DNA of 64,000 nucleotides, taken from positions 1 through 64,000 of the forward strand of contig NZ_MLCF01000085.1 in NCBI RefSeq assembly GCF_001879105.1, written 5' to 3'. Positions 16,042-26,566 of the stretch are shown here, one piece after another; the first letter of the stretch is position 1; each line of letters starts with the position of its first letter. Position numbers and translations under genes: made by a program. The notes under the pieces were generated by a model that was not told where the DNA came from, did not search any database, and was given only the letters and a program-made list of their open reading frames with translations. The DNA is from Mangrovactinospora gilvigrisea. GTDB lineage: Bacteria; Actinomycetota; Actinomycetes; Streptomycetales; Streptomycetaceae.

Positions 16042-16196
16042 TGCCAACCCCCTGTCGTGTCACGGCACTCTCAGCAATGCCCGCCCGTCATGCGACTCGC
16101 ACTACTGTATGCGGTCTTAGGGGACGGGTCGCCCCGATGAAGGGGTCGGAAGCTAACAATCCGGTGCCGGTGCGGCGATAACCAGGGGAGCGACGG
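16042..16196. promoter_or_regulatory. Divergent promoter region of the polysaccharide locus
   Basis: This 155-bp gap must carry the promoters of both the membrane-protein/GT2/GH113 operon and the GH26 gene. TAACAAT-like bases near 16154-16160 are the best -10 candidate for GH26. No clear operator palindrome is visible. Confidence 0.35.
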
Positions 16197-17711
16197 ATGC
16201 GACGGGGGATGCTGCACCTTCCGACGGGGTGGTCCACGGCGGGCGGCGGGGGCCCGCTCCCGTGGTTGCGCGGGCCGCTGCGCGGTCTCGTGCTCTCCGT
16301 CCTCGGCCTCGTCGCCGCACTGGCGTTCGTGGTCTCCGCGGTCGGCCTCGCCGACCCCTACGGCGGCGGCCGCGGCCGCCCGAAGCTGCCGGCCGTCGCC
16401 ACCGACCTGGCCGCCCGCGACCCGCGGGCCACCCCCAACGCCCGCGCCGTCTACCGGATGCTGGCCGGAGAGGAGAACGCCGCCCGCGCCGGCCGCGCCT
16501 CGCGCACCGTCCTCGGCCAGCACGTCGAGGCGCAGAACGAGCGCTACAACCCGGAGTACGGGGACGCCGCCAAGGGCGACCGCCGGCCCGGCCACTACTA
16601 CCGCCGCGCCGCCGAGTTGAGCGGCGGACGGCTGCCCGGCTTCGTCGAGACCGACCTCGGCCCCGGCTACGGCGACACCGGCTGGGGGGCGGGCGGCGGC
16701 CGCTGGTACGACGCGGCCTGGCCGTCCTGCCGGGACCACTGGGGCTACACCGACGACGCCACCGATCTGCTGATGGCCGTCTGGAAGGGCTACCCGCGCA
16801 AGCCGGACGGCTCCTACGCGTCCGGCCCCGCCGCCGCGGACCCGACCTGCCCCGGCGCCCCGGCCGCCGCGCCCGCCGCGGACCGCTCCGACTTCGCCAA
16901 CGGCGGCCGGCCCGCCGGCCTGGTCGGGATGTCCTTCCACGAGCCCTACCCGGGCGCCCCGGTGAAGTCCTACGCCACCACCCACTGCACCGACTCCCCG
17001 GCCCGCACCGACCCGTCCTGGATGGGTCGGGTGGTCGACTGGCGCGGCAACACCCCCGAGTACCGGGCGCTGCTGACGGACCTTCGCTACCTCGCCGACC
17101 ACCTGCAGTACTACGCGGCCTACGACGTGCCGGTGCTGCTGCGGCCGTACCACGAGATGAACCAGCCGGGCTGCCATGCCTTCTGGTGGTCCTCGGCGAC
17201 CCCGGCGCAGTACCGCGAGCTGTGGACGATCATGTACGACTACCTGGTCGGCACCCGGGGCCTGCACAACCTGATCTTCGTCTGGTCCCCGATCGCCTGG
17301 GGCTCCGGCCACGCCGTCGACCCCCGCCCCTACTACCCGGGTTCGCGCTACGTCGACCTGGTCGCGGTGGACGACTACCTGGAGACGCCGGGCCGCCCGC
17401 TGGACGGCGCCCCCTACACGAGCGTCCAGTACGACGCCCTGGGCCGGTACCGGAAGCCCCGGATGCTGGCGGAATCGTTTCACCTTCCGGTGACGTCCGC
17501 CGTCGCCGCCCTCGACCGCAGCCCCTGGGTGCTCTGGTCGGTGTGGGGCCAGGCGCTCTCCGAGGACAACAGCCCCGCCGAGGTGCGCGACAGCTACCGC
17601 GATCCGGCGGTGCTCACCGGCGGGGAAGGCGCCGCCTGGCCCGAGGCCCTGCACCGCGACTCCCCCGCCCGCACCGCCGTCGACCCGCCCGGCAGCGGCG
17701 CGGGGCACTAG
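16197..17711 (+). CDS. GH26 beta-mannanase-like glycoside hydrolase
   Basis: A 504-residue exported or membrane-anchored GH26 enzyme. Residues about 28-55 are a signal/anchor helix (GLVLSVLGLVAALAFVVSA). The barrel spans about 130-470. The acid/base glutamate is E320 in LRPYHEMN and the nucleophile E426 in MLAESF, both intact, with clan-A features such as WSPIAWG. GH26 members mostly hydrolyse beta-1,4-mannan. GGGGAG lies 7 nt before the ATG. It is divergent from the operon with the Egghead-like GT2 and GH113-like genes, so the pair of mannanases and the synthase probably act on one polymer. Confidence 0.88.
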   Translation: MRRGMLHLPTGWSTAGGGGPLPWLRGPLRGLVLSVLGLVAALAFVVSAVGLADPYGGGRGRPKLPAVATDLAARDPRATPNARAVYRMLAGEENAARAGRASRTVLGQHVEAQNERYNPEYGDAAKGDRRPGHYYRRAAELSGGRLPGFVETDLGPGYGDTGWGAGGGRWYDAAWPSCRDHWGYTDDATDLLMAVWKGYPRKPDGSYASGPAAADPTCPGAPAAAPAADRSDFANGGRPAGLVGMSFHEPYPGAPVKSYATTHCTDSPARTDPSWMGRVVDWRGNTPEYRALLTDLRYLADHLQYYAAYDVPVLLRPYHEMNQPGCHAFWWSSATPAQYRELWTIMYDYLVGTRGLHNLIFVWSPIAWGSGHAVDPRPYYPGSRYVDLVAVDDYLETPGRPLDGAPYTSVQYDALGRYRKPRMLAESFHLPVTSAVAALDRSPWVLWSVWGQALSEDNSPAEVRDSYRDPAVLTGGEGAAWPEALHRDSPARTAVDPPGSGAGH

Positions 17712-17744
17712 AAGGCGTCGGGCCTCAGGCGCCAGGCGTCGGCG

Positions 17745-19934
17745 TCAGGCGTCGGCCGGCTCCGGCTCGGGCTCCGGCTCGTCGGCCCTGACCGAGTCCA
17801 GCAGCAGCTGGGCCACGTCCACCACCTTCAGGTCCGGCTTGACCTCGCCCTCCGGCCGGGAGTTCACCGAGTCCGAGAGCATCACCAGGCAGAACGGGCA
17901 GGCGGTGGAGACGATGTCCGGGTTGAGGGAGAGCGCCTCGTCGACCCGCTCGTGGTTGATGCGCTTGCCGATCCGCTCCTCCATCCACATCCGCGCGCCG
18001 CCCGCGCCGCAGCAGAAGCCCCGCTCCTTGTGGCGGTGCATCTCCTCGCTGCGCAGCCCCGGGACCTTGGCGATGATCTCGCGCGGCGGGGTGTAGACCT
18101 TGTTGTGCCGGCCCAGGTAGCAGGGGTCGTGATAGGTGATCAGGCCCTCCACCGGGGTGACCGGCGTCAGCCGCCCCTCGTCCACCAGGTGCTGCAGCAG
18201 CTGGGTGTGGTGGACGACCTCGTAGTTCCCGCCGAGCTGCGGGTACTCGTTGGCGATGGTGTTGAAGCAGTGCGGGCAGGTCGCCACGATCTTCTTCTTG
18301 GGCATGTCCTCCATCGCCGCGTTGAGCGCCTCGACGTTCTGCTGGCCCAGCATCTGGAAGAGGAACTCGTTGCCCAGCCGGCGCGCCGAGTCGCCGGTGC
18401 AGGACTCCTCCTTGCCGAGGATCGCCCACTTCACGCCGGCCATGTCCAGCAGCTCGGCGAAGGCCTTGGTGGTCTTCTTCGCCCGGTCCTCCAGGGCGCC
18501 GGCGCAGCCCACCCAGTACAGGTACTCGGTCTCCGCGGGGTCGGCGGTCTCGCCCAGCACCGGGACCTCGAAGTCGACCTCCTTGGTCCAGGCGACGCGG
18601 GCCTTCTTCGCCAGGCCCCACGGGTTGCCCTTGTTCTCCAGGTTCTTGAGCATCGTGCCCGCCTCGGACGGGAACGAGGTCTCGATCATCACCTGGTAGC
18701 GGCGCATGTCGATGATGTGGTCGACGTGCTCGATGTCGACGGGGCACTGCTCGACGCAGGCGCCGCAGGTGGTGCAGGACCACAGCAGGTCGGGGTCGAG
18801 CACCCCGTTCTCCTCCGCCGTGCCGATCAGCGGCCGCTCGGCCTCCGCGACCGCGCCCGCCGCGACCCCGCTCTTGTCCTCACCCGCCATCAGATAGGGC
18901 GCCTTGGCGAACGCGTGGTCCCGCAGCGTCATCACCATCAGCTTCGGGGAGAGCGGCTTGCCGGTGTTCCACGCCGGGCACTGCGACTGGCATCGGCCGC
19001 ACTCGGTGCAGGTCGCGAAGTCCAGCAGGCCCTTCCAGGAGAACTCCTCGACCTTGGAGACGCCAAGCACCGGCTCGGCCGCGTCCTCGTCGTCGCTGTC
19101 GTCGAAGACCGTCTCGAAGTCGATCGGCGCGCCGTCCTCGCCGCGGATCGGCTGCAGCGCCCCCAGCGCCACCTCGCCGCGCGGGTTGCGCTTGAAGAAG
19201 ATGTTGAAGAACGCCGAGAAGCGGTGCCAGGCCACGCCCATGTTGGGGTTGAGGCCGATGGTGATCGCCCAGGCGAAGGAGATGCAGATCTTCAGCGCGG
19301 CGACCAGGTAGACGAGGTTCTGCAGGGTGCCCACCGACAGCCCGCGGAACGCCGCGACCAGCGGGTAGGTGATCAGGTAGTCGGCGTCGTAGTGGTGCAG
19401 CCCGGCGAGGGCGCCCTCCAGCCCGCGCAGCAGCAGGATGCAGATCCCGATGCCGAGGATCGTGTACTCGACGTAGAAGGCCTGCCAGGCCACCGACCCC
19501 GCGAAGCGCGACTTGCGGCCGGGCCGGGACGGCAGGTCCATCAGCCGGATCGCCATCAGCACCAGGATGCCGAGCGTGGTGAGCAGCCCGATGACCTCGA
19601 CGTAGAGGTTGTAGACGATCCAGTGCCCGATGATCGGCAGCGCCCAGTCGGCGACGAACAGCTGGCCGAAGGCGTTGACGATGGTGAGGAAGAGGGTGAA
19701 GAAGCCGACCGCCACGAACCAGTGCGCGACGCCCATCACGTTCCACTTGAGCATCCGGGTGTGCCCCAGGAACTCGCGGGCCAGGGTGATGCCGCGGTCC
19801 TTCCAGTCGCCCAGCCGGGTGGGATCCCGGCGGCCGGTCAGGGTGTACCGGACGATGTGGGCGACCGCGCGCAGGGCGAGGGCGATGCCCACGACCGTGA
19901 CGACGATGCTCACGACGATGGCGGCGAGCTGCAT
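17745..19934 (-). CDS. Membrane-bound (Fe-S) oxidoreductase, heterodisulfide-reductase-like
   Basis: A 729-residue respiratory-type oxidoreductase. The N-terminal 300 residues have about six membrane helices resembling a nitrate-reductase-gamma/HdrE cytochrome subunit. Two 4Fe-4S motifs follow (CTECGRCQSQCP near 307, CTTCGACVEQCP near 385), then two Cys-rich CCG domains (VGCAGALED, CPHCFNTI, HDPCYLGRHNK, GFCCGAGGARM, CPFCLVM). It resembles a fused HdrDE/GlcF protein and probably moves electrons between quinones and a thiol or flavoprotein partner. ATG 19934 has GGAG 8 nt upstream. It is divergent from dnaK, with possible operator repeats in the gap. Confidence 0.88.
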   Translation of the reverse strand: MQLAAIVVSIVVTVVGIALALRAVAHIVRYTLTGRRDPTRLGDWKDRGITLAREFLGHTRMLKWNVMGVAHWFVAVGFFTLFLTIVNAFGQLFVADWALPIIGHWIVYNLYVEVIGLLTTLGILVLMAIRLMDLPSRPGRKSRFAGSVAWQAFYVEYTILGIGICILLLRGLEGALAGLHHYDADYLITYPLVAAFRGLSVGTLQNLVYLVAALKICISFAWAITIGLNPNMGVAWHRFSAFFNIFFKRNPRGEVALGALQPIRGEDGAPIDFETVFDDSDDEDAAEPVLGVSKVEEFSWKGLLDFATCTECGRCQSQCPAWNTGKPLSPKLMVMTLRDHAFAKAPYLMAGEDKSGVAAGAVAEAERPLIGTAEENGVLDPDLLWSCTTCGACVEQCPVDIEHVDHIIDMRRYQVMIETSFPSEAGTMLKNLENKGNPWGLAKKARVAWTKEVDFEVPVLGETADPAETEYLYWVGCAGALEDRAKKTTKAFAELLDMAGVKWAILGKEESCTGDSARRLGNEFLFQMLGQQNVEALNAAMEDMPKKKIVATCPHCFNTIANEYPQLGGNYEVVHHTQLLQHLVDEGRLTPVTPVEGLITYHDPCYLGRHNKVYTPPREIIAKVPGLRSEEMHRHKERGFCCGAGGARMWMEERIGKRINHERVDEALSLNPDIVSTACPFCLVMLSDSVNSRPEGEVKPDLKVVDVAQLLLDSVRADEPEPEPEPADA

Positions 19935-20109
19935 CGGGGTGGCTCCAAGGGGGTGCGCGGAGGTTCGGGTACGCAACCTACGGGGACGTGCCGGTCGGCT
20001 GAAGCATACCGGTCGGTAACTTAGCCGTGAAGGCCCGGGTTCGACCGGGTGGCCGAACCCGGAGAGCGACGCCGCGGTGACCCCGGGTCGACCCGGAGGC
20101 GACCCCGAG
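19935..20109. promoter_or_regulatory. Palindrome-rich region upstream of the Fe-S oxidoreductase
   Basis: The core CCGGTCGG occurs twice, 18 bp apart (19991-19998 and 20009-20016), each within an imperfect palindrome (GCCG-GT-CGGC and TACCG-GT-CGGTA), resembling TetR-type operators. A 9-bp inverted repeat CCGGGTTCG/CGAACCCGG (20035-20043 and 20054-20062) and a 14-bp palindrome CCGGGTCGACCCGG (20083-20096) lie between these and the dnaK promoter. Confidence 0.45.
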
Positions 20110-20130
20110 GTTGAGCCGCACCGACTCAGG
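20110..20130 (+). promoter_or_regulatory. HspR operator (HAIR) 1 upstream of dnaK
   Basis: GTTGAGC-N7-ACTCAGG, matching the HAIR consensus CTTGAGT-N7-ACTCAAG at the core TTGAG and ACTCA. It lies just upstream of the dnaK -35 element. Confidence 0.75.
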
Positions 20131-20134
20131 TCTC

Positions 20135-22781
<2,647 letters not shown>

Positions 22782-22961
22782 CGCCTTGAGGGCGTGTCCG
22801 CCGAGCAGCGGCGAACTGTCAAGAGGGCGCGAAGCGCTTCCTTGGAAGGGCGGTGGCGGGCGACGGGCGGGCGGAGAGGACGCGGTGACGCCGCGTCCGC
22901 TCCGCTCGGCCCGGCGTTGCCGTACTGTCGCAAGTGACGGGTTCGGGGAGGAGGGCCGACG

Positions 22962-24170
22962 GTGAGCACCAAGGATTACCTGGAGAAGGACTACTACAAG
23001 GTCCTCGGTGTGCCGAAGGACGCCACCACCGCGGAGATCAAGAAGGCCTTCCGGAAGCTCGCGCGCGAGTTCCACCCGGACGCCAACAAGGGCAACGCGA
23101 AGGCCGAGGAGCGCTTCAAGGAGATCTCCGAGGCGAACGACGTCCTGTCCGACCCCAAGCGCCGCAAGGAGTACGACGAGGCGCGGGCGCTCTTCGGCGG
23201 CGGCATGCGCGGCCGGACGGGCGCGGGCGCCGGCAGCCCCGGGGGCGGCTTCTCCTTCGACCTCGGCGACCTCTTCGGCGGCGGCAACACCGGCACGGGT
23301 GGCGGCGGCGGGACACAGGGCTCGGGCGGCGGCTTCGGCGGCGGCCTCGGCGATGTGTTCGGCGGCCTCTTCGGCCGCGGCGGCGGCACCGGCAACCGCA
23401 CCCAGGCCCGGCGCGGTGCCGACATCGAGACCGAGGTGACGCTGAAGTTCACCGAGTCGGTCGACGGCGCCACCGTCCCGCTCCGGATGACCAGCCAGGA
23501 GGCGTGCAAGACCTGCGCGGGCACCGGCGCCAAGGCCGGCACCACGCCGCGGGTCTGCCCCAACTGCGTGGGCACCGGCCAGACATCCCGCAGCCAGGGC
23601 GGCTTCGCCTTCTCCGAGCCGTGCCGCGAGTGCAAGGGCCGCGGCCTGCTGGTCGACGACCCGTGCGAGGTGTGCAAGGGCTCCGGCCGCGCCACCAGCG
23701 CGCGCAGCATGCAGGTGCGGATCCCGCCGGGCGTCTCCGACGGGCAGCGCATCCGGCTCAAGGGCCGGGGCGCGCCGGGCGAGCGCGGCGGTCCGGCCGG
23801 CGATCTCTATGTCACCGTCCATGTGGGGAAGCATCCGGTGTTCGGACGCAAGGGCGACAACCTGACCGTGACGGTGCCGGTCTCCTTCACGGAGGCCGTC
23901 TTCGGGGCGCAGATCAAGGTGCCGACGCTGGGCGGCCCGCCGGTGACGCTGAAGCTGCCGCCGGGCATCGCCAACGGCCGCACGCTGCGCGCCCGCGGCA
24001 AGGGCGCCACGCGCAAGGACGGCAGCCGCGGAGACCTGCTGGTCACCGTGGAGGTGCAGGTCCCGGCGAACCTGACGAAGAAGGCCCGGGAGGCGCTGGA
24101 GGACTACCGCAGCGCCGTCGCCGACGAAGACCCCAGGGCACAGCTGTTCGAGGCCGTGAAGGGAGTGTGA
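22962..24170 (+). CDS. dnaJ: Chaperone DnaJ (Hsp40)
   Basis: Co-chaperone that delivers substrates to DnaK and stimulates its ATPase. The 402-residue protein has a J domain (about 8-75) with the HPD motif at 38-40, a Gly/Phe-rich region (about 76-150), four CxxCxGxG zinc motifs (CKTCAGTG, CPNCVGTG, CRECKGRG, CEVCKGSG) at about 182-245, and the C-terminal substrate domain. GTG 22962 is preceded by GGGAGGAGG. A 180-bp gap after grpE carries a possible secondary promoter (TACTGT at 22923-22928). It overlaps the possible upstream start of hspR. Confidence 0.98.
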   Translation: MSTKDYLEKDYYKVLGVPKDATTAEIKKAFRKLAREFHPDANKGNAKAEERFKEISEANDVLSDPKRRKEYDEARALFGGGMRGRTGAGAGSPGGGFSFDLGDLFGGGNTGTGGGGGTQGSGGGFGGGLGDVFGGLFGRGGGTGNRTQARRGADIETEVTLKFTESVDGATVPLRMTSQEACKTCAGTGAKAGTTPRVCPNCVGTGQTSRSQGGFAFSEPCRECKGRGLLVDDPCEVCKGSGRATSARSMQVRIPPGVSDGQRIRLKGRGAPGERGGPAGDLYVTVHVGKHPVFGRKGDNLTVTVPVSFTEAVFGAQIKVPTLGGPPVTLKLPPGIANGRTLRARGKGATRKDGSRGDLLVTVEVQVPANLTKKAREALEDYRSAVADEDPRAQLFEAVKGV

Positions 24171-24175
24171 CGGCG

Positions 24176-24646
24176 ATGGCGGGCAGGCAACCGGGCAGTG
24201 GAGGCGCGGGCTTCCCGCTCGACGAGGACGCACCGGTGTATGTGATCTCGGTGGCGGCGCAGTTGAGCGGGCTGCATCCGCAGACGCTGCGTCAGTACGA
24301 CCGGCTCGGGCTGGTCTCGCCGGATCGGGCGGCCGGGCGCGGCCGCCGGTACTCGGCGCGGGACATCGCGCAGCTGCGGCAGGTGCAGCAGCTGTCGCAG
24401 GAGGACGGCGTCAACCTCGCCGGCATCAAGCGGATCATCGAGCTGGAGAACCAGGTCGCGGCGCTGCGTGCGCGGGTCGCGGAGCTGGAGGCGACGATGG
24501 ACGCCGCCGCGGCGGCGGCGGGGATGCGGGCGCGTCCCGTGGCGCCGCAGCCGACGTCGTCCCCGCTGGGCGACGGCAATCTGCTGCCGGTCCGTCAGGT
24601 GCGGCAGTCCAGCGCCGTCGTGGTCTGGCGCCAGGGCCGCCGCTGA
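24176..24646 (+). CDS. hspR: Heat-shock repressor HspR (MerR family)
   Basis: A 156-residue MerR-type repressor. The winged helix (about 20-90) reads VYVISVAAQLSGLHPQTL then RQYDRLGLVSPDR, with a helical dimerisation region (90-120) and a short basic tail. HspR binds HAIR sites upstream of dnaK and clpB, assisted by DnaK. ATG 24176 follows GGGAG at about 10 nt; GTG 24167, overlapping the dnaJ stop, is possible. It is the last gene of the operon it controls. Confidence 0.97.
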   Translation: MAGRQPGSGGAGFPLDEDAPVYVISVAAQLSGLHPQTLRQYDRLGLVSPDRAAGRGRRYSARDIAQLRQVQQLSQEDGVNLAGIKRIIELENQVAALRARVAELEATMDAAAAAAGMRARPVAPQPTSSPLGDGNLLPVRQVRQSSAVVVWRQGRR

Positions 24647-24668
24647 GCGGCGGCCCCGCGGCCGGTGG

Positions 24669-24956
24669 TTACTGCTGGGGCTCGGCCCCGTCGATGCCCA
24701 GATGGCGCATGATCGCGCCGACCGCGGTGTTGAGTTGGCCTACGGCGGTGTTGAGGTGGTCAAGTTTTGCGGAGTGCTCTGCTTGGACTGCCTTGATGCC
24801 GACGACGTCCGACTTAATGTCGACGACGTCCGACTTGATGACACGGGTGTCGTCCTGGAGGGCTCGGACCGCGCGGTGCAGCAGCAGCTGATCCGCCGAG
24901 AGCCGGATCTCGATGAGTTCGACGCGTCGCTCGAGTTCGTCCATGGTGGTTGCCAT
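24669..24956 (-). CDS. Small coiled-coil protein at the end of the second Hsp70 operon
   Basis: A 95-residue protein that is almost entirely heptad-like (LERRVELIEIRLSADQL, DTRVIKSDVVDIKSD, DHLNTAVGQLNTAVG), with two short internal duplications (IKSDVV and QLNTAVG). I do not recognise a family beyond a generic coiled coil. It begins 11 bp after the stop of the GrpE-like gene on the same strand, so it is probably cotranscribed with it. No strong ribosome site is visible. A role as an oligomeric adaptor for the chaperone module is only a guess. Confidence 0.65.
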   Translation of the reverse strand: MATTMDELERRVELIEIRLSADQLLLHRAVRALQDDTRVIKSDVVDIKSDVVGIKAVQAEHSAKLDHLNTAVGQLNTAVGAIMRHLGIDGAEPQQ

Positions 24957-24967
24957 ACCGCCAGAGG

Positions 24968-25501
24968 TTATGGGGCCTTCTCAGCAGTGTAGACGCTTAC
25001 TTGACGCGGTCGGATGATCCTGGAGTCAATTGCGTACCCAGGTCGGAAGGTCTCTGCTACCGTGCCCGCCTGCTCCGGCGACTCCGCGGGGACCGTGGCG
25101 ACGGCCTCGTGCTGGGACGGGTCGAACGGCCCGTCCTCCTCGCTGAGGCGCCGCAGCCCGTACTTCTCCAGCAGGGTGAGCAGCTCGATGCGCACCGACT
25201 CCGTGAACGGCGTCGCCGGCTCCCGCTCCACCCGGTCCAGCAGCAGCACCAGGTCGTACAGGAGCGGCTGGAGCACGCGGCCCTCGGCCATGTCGCGGGT
25301 GCGGGAGAGCTCGGACTGCAGCGCGTCGACGCCCGCCCGCCGCTCCCGGTCGGCCAGCAGCCGGCGGCCGATCCGGTCGTTGGTCTCGGCCAGCTCGGCG
25401 CGGACGCCGTCCAGCGCGTCGGCGACCACGGCGAACGGGTCGTGGGCCTCGGGCTGGGCGTCGGGCTGGGGCTCGGGGTGGCCCTCGGGCACTGTGGTCA
25501 T
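24968..25501 (-). CDS. GrpE-like nucleotide exchange factor (second copy)
   Basis: A 177-residue GrpE homologue, shorter than the canonical one at 22083. A Pro/Glu-rich N-terminus (1-22) leads into a coiled coil (about 23-85, with NDRIGRRLLADRERR), then the four-helix and beta-wing parts: VLQPLLYDLVLLLDRVE, GPFDPSQHEAV and RPGYAIDSRIIRPRQV. It overlaps the J-like gene by 4 bases (ATGA) and presumably serves the DnaK-like protein at 26567-28264. The order dnaK-J-grpE differs from the canonical operon. Confidence 0.88.
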   Translation of the reverse strand: MTTVPEGHPEPQPDAQPEAHDPFAVVADALDGVRAELAETNDRIGRRLLADRERRAGVDALQSELSRTRDMAEGRVLQPLLYDLVLLLDRVEREPATPFTESVRIELLTLLEKYGLRRLSEEDGPFDPSQHEAVATVPAESPEQAGTVAETFRPGYAIDSRIIRPRQVSVYTAEKAP

Positions 25502-26538
25502 CTGCGCGGCTCCGCTCGGCGGTCGATGATCATGTCCGCGAAGTGGATGTCCTCGCGGAGCTTCTTGACGAGGCGTTCGTCGGTCAGTTCGTAGGAGAGC
25601 GCGGCGCTCGCCCACTGCTTCACCTCGGCGGCCGCGTCCCGGCTGGGGATGTAGGGCAGCGAGCCGTCCGACGGGTAGTGCCGGAAGCCGTTGGCCACCA
25701 CCGACATGCACCGCCCGATGCGGTTGTGCAGCTCGCCGTCGCCGTAGCAGCGGTCGATCAGGGCGAAGCAGATGTCCAGCGCCTCCTGGTGGCGGCCCTG
25801 CTCCTCCAGCGCCGCGGAGCGCGTCCGGCGGTCGATGTCCACCTCGGCCTCGTGCACCGCCTCGCGGTACAGCGCGGTCTCCGGGCCCAGTTCGGCGGCC
25901 TTGGCGTACTCCGCGCGCGCCGCGGCGAGCGCGCCGCGCCAGCGGTGCACGTCGCCCAGCTCCATGTGCGGGCGCGGGTCGCCCGGCGCGAGCCGTATCG
26001 AGGTGCGGTACGCCGCCGCGGCGCCGTCCAGGTCGCGGCGCTGCCAGCGCAGCCAGCCCAGCAGCAGCCACGCCGAGGCGCTGCGCGGCGTCTCGGAGGT
26101 GGCCTTGCGCGCCTCGTACATCGCGTCGTCGAAGCTCTTCTTCTCCACCGAGGCCCAGGCGCGCTCCAGCCACGGCGAGTTGGCGCCGGACGGACCGGAC
26201 TGCACCGGCTGCCCGGGGCCCGAGCGCTGCCGCGGCCGGCTGCGCGGCGGGGGCGTGGCGGTGGCCGCCCGCCGCTCGCCGGTCTGGGCCGCGGTGGTGC
26301 CGGCGGCGAGCCGGCGGTCGTAGGCGGCGCGCAGGTCGGGGTCGAGCAGCTCCCGCTTGGCGCGGTTGAGCGCGGCCACGCGGGATTCGGCGCGCTGCCG
26401 CGCCTCCAGATCGGGGCTGGTGGAGGCGCGGGAGGTCCAGCGGCGCAGCTGGTGGGCGGTGGCGGCGCGGACGGTGGCCTCGTCCGCGTCGGCCGGGATG
26501 CCCAGCAGGCTGTAGTGGTCTCCGTCCGGAGTGGTCAT
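25498..26538 (-). CDS. J-domain-like TPR protein lacking the HPD motif
   Basis: A 346-residue protein. Residues 1-75 look like a J domain (HYSLLGIPADADEATVRAA then LDPDLRAAYDRRL), but the HPD tripeptide that activates Hsp70 ATPase is replaced (HQLRRWTSRAS region). A Pro/Arg-rich linker (about 78-112) follows, then three or four TPR-like helical repeats (about 115-260: SAWLLLGWLRWQRRDL, PHMELGDVHRWRGALAAA) and a helical end. There are no zinc motifs. It is coupled by ATGA to the GrpE-like gene and lies 28 bp after the DnaK-like gene. It probably acts as a TPR adaptor rather than a canonical DnaJ. Confidence 0.85.
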   Translation of the reverse strand: MTTPDGDHYSLLGIPADADEATVRAATAHQLRRWTSRASTSPDLEARQRAESRVAALNRAKRELLDPDLRAAYDRRLAAGTTAAQTGERRAATATPPPRSRPRQRSGPGQPVQSGPSGANSPWLERAWASVEKKSFDDAMYEARKATSETPRSASAWLLLGWLRWQRRDLDGAAAAYRTSIRLAPGDPRPHMELGDVHRWRGALAAARAEYAKAAELGPETALYREAVHEAEVDIDRRTRSAALEEQGRHQEALDICFALIDRCYGDGELHNRIGRCMSVVANGFRHYPSDGSLPYIPSRDAAAEVKQWASAALSYELTDERLVKKLREDIHFADMIIDRRAEPRR

Positions 26539-26566
26539 GGCCGGTGACGTCCCGTCGGATCCGCGC

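Noticed and set aside
16042-16196. Riboswitch in the divergent polysaccharide promoter region
   Set aside because: No conserved core of a known class could be recognised.
22782-22961. Extra gene between grpE and dnaJ
   Set aside because: The 180-bp gap has no start with ribosome site and no protein-like frame; a secondary promoter is the most that can be claimed.
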